Positions 59,627 to 64,000 of a DNA stretch of 64,000 nt are shown in pieces (position 1 is the stretch's first letter; each line of letters starts with the position of its first letter). The position numbers and the translations under genes were made by a program. Below the pieces are notes generated by a model. That model saw only the letters and a list, made by a program, of their open reading frames with translations, searched no databases and was not told the origin of the DNA. Location of the stretch: positions 1 through 64,000 of the forward strand of contig JAEPRB010000193.1 in assembly GCA_016758965.1 (NCBI GenBank), in the 5' to 3' direction. Source of the stretch: Circinella minor. Lineage: Eukaryota > Mucoromycota > Mucoromycetes > Mucorales > Lichtheimiaceae.

Positions 59627-62366
59627 TTACAAGCCAAGATCATCATCTAATGCCCATAATGGTTTATCCTCCTCCTCCTCCTCTTCTTCTTCTTCATCAT
59701 CATCTTGTCCTACTACTTCTTCAACTTCTACATCTTCTGGTTCAACAATATCTTCACCAATGAAATCATCATAATCAAACTCTTCCAATTCGTTGATACT
59801 AACAGATCCAAAATTAAATCCTTGGAATTGTCGTAAAGTTTCTGCAAACTAATTATATTTTTATATATTCAGTAAAAAAAACACATAAGTTTCCTTAATA
59901 CAATAATAATAACGTTATATGCATAATAATTACCGCTTCTTCTTTACTATTGGTACTTTCATCAACACTAGAATAATTATTATCTTGATCTATATCCATT
60001 ATTTCATCTTCATCGTGACTATCAGTATTGGGACGACTACTACTACTAATGTTACTACTACCACGATCATTAGGATGTTCCTGTTGGCTTCTTTTTTCTT
60101 GATCATTATTCTTAAGATCACCTCCTCGATCCACAAAACCTGATGATCCCTCATATTGCTTTTCTTTAATCTCTTTAGCTATTGCTTGATCAAGTCCTTG
60201 AGTAACATTTGTTGAAGGACTCATTTTTCCCGATGATTTCCATTCTAGCATTTTTTTCTTCAACAAGTTACGTATTCTTTCATATACACAAGCATAAAAA
60301 AATCCAGTATGTCTTGTACATATTGATCTTAGATACTTTGGAGTTTTTAATAAAGTTTGAAAATCTGGGTCTGTTATATCACATAAACAAATCACAGCAT
60401 TTTTCGGTGGAGCATTTTTACCATCAAAAATGATATTAACTGGTTCTTCTAAAGAACTATATAATATTATAATAATCATTCATAATAATTTAGAGCTACC
60501 CTAATAAACATATATTATGATAAAATGAAAATATAATAACTTACTTCATTGTTGCATCTTTTTTTTGTATAGCCTGTTGTTTAGAAATTCGACTTACTGG
60601 TTTACGTTTACCAACAATAGGCCTTGAGTCCAACCAATCGAATAGTCCACGAACGCTAATATGCTGATATCTAATATATATTTAATAACTTAGTTATGAA
60701 AATTAACCATAATAGTACTGTTATTAATGTGATTATTCTTAATACATACATGTAATATTTTTTATCTGTTCGTGGATCAATTCCAAACTTGACCCAACAT
60801 TCACGCCATGGACCTGTACGGAAGGTATAAGCTACAGTATTTAAAGCTCTATATGAAAAAAAAATACAACCGCGTTTTTTTTTCTTAGTATATAGATGTA
60901 TAATAATGAATATGTTCTTTTTTTTCGTTTTTCCATTTTATATATACTTTACCCCCGAAGATATCGTTGATTATATGCTGTGACATGATTAAGAATACCT
61001 ACACGTGTCCGAATAGGTCTGTCCTCAAACAACTAAAATTTTGAACTAAGTGTTAATAATGATGATAATGATAAAAGAAAGGAGAGAGAGAGAGAGGTAT
61101 ACCTTTTGTAAATCCTTTGCAAGAGCTTCTTCTTCTGGTTTTAAGAGCGAAACATCGAATGCAGGACCGGTAGGAGCTTTATCCTCAAATTTAATAGATG
61201 CAATTTCAAGTGCTGGACGTCTGAATCGATGAACAAGTTTAACTGCATACTATACATTTATAAAAAAAATTCTATTAATAAAATGACCTCAATTTAATTG
61301 TTTCTTCCATTTATTGAAATCAACATATTCCCACTTAGTTTATCAAATAGCTTACAGAACCATCACGTTGTCGTACTCGTACACGCATAATAGGTTGATT
61401 TTGATTATAACTATATATCAGTATGTTAATATCCAAATATTTTTTGTAATAATACATCCCTATCCTTTCTTTCGTATTATATATATTAAAAACTTTTTTT
61501 ACCTATAATCAAATGGTATTTCACGCATACTAATCACAGGTGGTGGGATTTGTATCATATTTTCATTTTCTTCATTAAACTTGAAATTTACTATATCATT
61601 TACTATTATTAAAGATAAACAAGATATATAAAGTAAATAAGACTGGTGGCATAACAAAAACAAAAAGAAGTAGATATATGATTCGTTTTCTTTTCCTCCA
61701 TAATTTTCCCTTTTTTAATATTATTACCTTTTCCAGTTTCCAAACTATCACGTAGTTGACGATATTTGTTATCTTTTGGTACAACATATTGAAAATCTGC
61801 CATTGCTATACATATATTTTGATATTAAATTGTTATTCAATTACACTAGTGACGTTGAATATCCTTATTACCCTTTACCCTTCCTTCATCGTTTATATGT
61901 ATATTAGAAAAAAAATAAAATATGAATAGTTACCTCGAAAACGACAAGTTTTTGAAATAGTTCCAAGCGCTTCTGTTTTAAACGTTGCGTCTTCGTCAGG
62001 TTGATTTTTCTTTTTTCGTTTGGTAACCTTAAGTAAAAGCCCACTAGTAGGTAATACGTCTCCTGCAATAGGGTGACAAAAAGGATCTTTAGGACGTTGC
62101 CGAAGTTCGATTGTTTTAACATCATTATCAAGAAGCTATATATATGTTTGTGTGTGTTAAATAGGTGATTAGAAAGTTTTTTTTTAAAAAAAAAAAAAAA
62201 AAACATGAATGATCTTGATAAAAGAAAGAAAGAGATCGCCTACATTGGCAACTGTTTTTTCACCACCAAGAGTCTTGAGTGCTCGATCTACATTTTTAAC
62301 TCTTCCTGGATATTCAACCAAAACAAATTTACGATTAGGTACATTGAGTTTAAAAGATTGATCCAT
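59627..62366 (-). CDS. Transcription factor TFIIIC subunit tau95 (GTF3C5/Sfc1-like)
   Basis: About eleven exons run from ATG 62364-62366 to TAA 59627-59629. The N-terminus (FVLVEYPGRVKNVDRALKTL) and LRQRPKDPFCHPI are hallmarks of the tau95 family, followed by VKRKKKN-type basic residues. The middle has HVTAYNQRYLRGALNTVAYT and FRTGPWRECWVKFGIDPRTD, the conserved DNA-contacting winged-helix-like core. The C-terminus is strongly acidic ([20 protein letters not shown]), as in yeast Tfc1, where the acidic plug covers the DNA-binding face. It binds the A box of tRNA genes as part of the tauA module for RNA polymerase III recruitment. Exons are short (some about 50-100 nt). Confidence 0.9.
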
Positions 62367-62631
62367 GATCGTTTATGTGAAAAGAAAAAAGTCGCGTGTG
62401 TCTGTGCCTGTCGGGGGAATGAAAGACGAAAATACAAGTGTAAGGAAGGTGTAATAAAATTTCTAAAGTTGTTATCTAAGAAAAATGTTGTCACTATGCA
62501 AAAATTTATATTATAAGTTTTCTAATTAGTTACCTTGGCAACCTATTACTTTTATTATTATTACATGACAATCTGATTGAATCATAGAATAGGGAGGGGG
62601 AAGTATTTACAGTAAATGAGGATAGGATATG

Positions 62632-62678
<47 letters not shown>

Positions 62679-62776
62679 GTAGTTATTGGATTGTTAAATT
62701 GTAGAAAACTAAATAAGAGAGCAATCATGTATGTTGTATATGGTGTATATATAAATCCAAAATGTTATTCTTCTTG
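62367..62776. other. Intergenic interval with CA-TA-GT microsatellite
   Basis: At 62632-62680 a CA run, a TA run and a GT run follow each other, forming a near-perfect inverted repeat able to make a hairpin or cruciform. Otherwise the TFIIIC promoter flank. Confidence 0.6.
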
Positions 62777-63374
62777 TTATTCCGTAGACACAATATTTTC
62801 AGATTTCTCATTAAAAAGTTGATACTTTGGATTTGCTACTAATCTCTTTTGAGTACCACATATTTTACATGTTGTTACTGTTGCAGTAGGTGTACCTAGA
62901 CCCACCAGACAAAAAAAGTTAACATTTTATTCTTTTTTGATAGTTTTATTTTAGTCTTATTATTATTTAAAAGATTGCATATATTTTTCACTAACCTTTA
63001 ATTCTTACAGTAGCTGTTAATGCTGGTATCAATGCTGTGTCACATCTTTTACAAATAGTTCGTTTTACACTTGGATCACTAGAAGATATTATTATTATTA
63101 TTGTTTTCCTTTCATATTAAATAAAAATATTTTCCACTTACGATCGCAAAACAAGTTTTCTGCCAATTTTTTTCATATTATTATTATAATATCGACCGAG
63201 AGGTGCAAGTGATTTTAGTTCTGATGATTTTTTATTGTTATTCATATTATTATCAATTGTTGGCACGATTGTAGTGGACATGAGAATTGACGCTTGATGT
63301 AAAAAGTTCATTCGTTGATATGCTTGTAAATGTTGTTGTGTTGGACCTTGATTAGTTGCTTTCTTTTTCGCCAT
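62777..63374 (-). CDS. RNase P protein subunit Rpr2/Rpp21/Snm1-like
   Basis: Three exons run from ATG 63372-63374 to TAA 62777-62779. The N-terminus has the helix QHLQAYQRMNFLHQAS, which in this family packs against the zinc domain. It continues through an Asn-rich loop and LAPLGRYYNNNMKKIGRKL. The zinc ribbon has CKRCDTALIPALTATVRIKG and CKICGTQKRLVANPKY, giving four cysteines in two CXXC pairs split by introns. The family takes part in 5' processing of precursor tRNA (RNase P) or in RNase MRP. Length (about 140 aa) fits. It neighbours TFIIIC tau95, another tRNA-biogenesis gene. Confidence 0.88.
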
Positions 63375-63478
63375 TTTTTGTTCAATGTCAATCAGCTACT
63401 AAGTTTAATATATAAATATATATGAAAAAGACTACTATTTTTTTTTCTGTGCTTTGAAGAAGCGTATATTAAAAATGG

Positions 63479-63523
<45 letters not shown>

Positions 63524-63744
63524 ATGATGATTTTCGGCAAGTGAAAGAGAAAGAGAGAGATTTTATATACAACTTTTTCAATTGTTTACATCTTTTTATT
63601 TTATATTTCTAAATGGGTAGAGGATTGTTTTTTTCTAATAACAGTAATAATACTAATACAAAATATAAAACACTTTTTTTTAACAAGGAAGTGATGAATG
63701 ATTGGAAAAAATAGTATGGATATTATAATACATATTATATTTGT
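63375..63744. other. Intergenic interval with a 43-base A tract
   Basis: Promoter flank of the RNase P subunit gene. An uninterrupted A run covers 63479-63521, the longest homopolymer in the window. Its length is probably unreliable in the assembly. Confidence 0.7.
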
Positions 63745-64000
63745 CTATGGCAAAACAATATATTTTTGCAAATGTTCAGGAATAGCGCCATCGAGCTTCT
63801 TACTTTCAAGCCAGCTACGGCTGAAAAGACGAGATTGGTATCGATAAGCACCATCAGCCAAAATGGTAGCAACTCGTTTGCCTATATAAATTGACATACA
63901 TATATAATGAACAGTGTTTAGAATTTTAAAATAATCCTTTCTAATTTATTTTTACTTTTCAATCTAATTCTTAAAAAAAGATAAACTTACCAGGACCTAA
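63745..64000 (-). CDS. Cysteine synthase family enzyme, C-terminal end (partial)
   Basis: The last exon (about 63881-63745, stop TAG 63745-63747) reads GKRVATILADGAYRYQSRLF, then SRSWLESKKL, and ends in IVLP. The preceding exon enters from the window edge and ends LGPG at the GTAAGT donor. GPG-G-VATILADGAYRY-S matches the C-terminal segment of PLP-dependent cysteine synthases and close relatives of the beta family, where this loop closes the cofactor site. The extended tail (KKLDGAIPEHLQKY) resembles fungal cysteine synthase 2-type proteins more than plain CysK. Only the C-terminus is visible, so the exact subfamily is open. Confidence 0.75.

Overview
The window is AT-rich eukaryotic nuclear DNA. 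Genes are split by many short introns (about 35-110 nt, GT...AG) and carry long A/T tracts and TA microsatellites. Gene content (GDP-mannose transporter, Atg22-like transporter, Snx4/Atg24-like sorting nexin, Ysc84/Lsb3-type SYLF-SH3 protein, TFIIIC tau95, Sno-type glutaminase) is fungal. Intron density, base composition and a lineage-expanded protein family at 5.3-7.1 kb point to a Mucoromycota fungus, probably Mucorales. The species cannot be named from this sequence.

Layout. 0-15.7 kb is an accessory region. A ~2.9 kb segment is present twice in direct orientation (1-2858 and 11736-14646) with an older diverged relative near 4.25-4.75 kb. Between the copies lie a multi-exon gene of unknown function, a broken PIF/Harbinger transposase and an F-box gene that runs into the second copy. 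A 525 bp terminal-inverted-repeat (TIR) element with TA flanks sits at 15.17-15.69 kb. 16.1-41.5 kb is an ordinary gene-rich block, almost all on the minus strand: 4-coumarate-CoA-ligase-like enzyme, GDP-mannose transporter (plus strand), Rab2-type GTPase, Atg22-like transporter, Snx4-like nexin, ribosomal protein L23 (uL14), SYLF-SH3 protein, a decayed gene, an LRR protein and aminopeptidase P.

41.8-53.8 kb is a repeat-rich region. It holds a non-LTR retrotransposon tail relic, two short MITEs with TAA target-site duplications, a 2.8 kb TIR element with a 7 bp target-site duplication, and a 704 bp TA-flanked TIR element. The 2.8 kb element carries a multi-exon gene that I cannot match to any transposase. 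It is the most unusual object here. 53.8-64 kb returns to housekeeping genes on the minus strand: pyridoxal-phosphate synthase glutaminase, an F-box/TPR/LRR protein, TFIIIC tau95, an RNase P Rpr2/Rpp21-type subunit and the end of a cysteine-synthase-family enzyme.

Functional themes. Membrane traffic and autophagy are represented by the Rab2-like, Atg22-like, Snx4-like and Ysc84-like genes, with the Atg22-like and Snx4-like genes directly adjacent. RNA polymerase III transcription and tRNA maturation are represented by neighbouring genes (TFIIIC tau95 and the RNase P subunit). No operon-like arrangement is expected. I saw no convincing tRNA, rRNA or CRISPR. Exon boundaries were worked out by hand from splice sites and reading frame.
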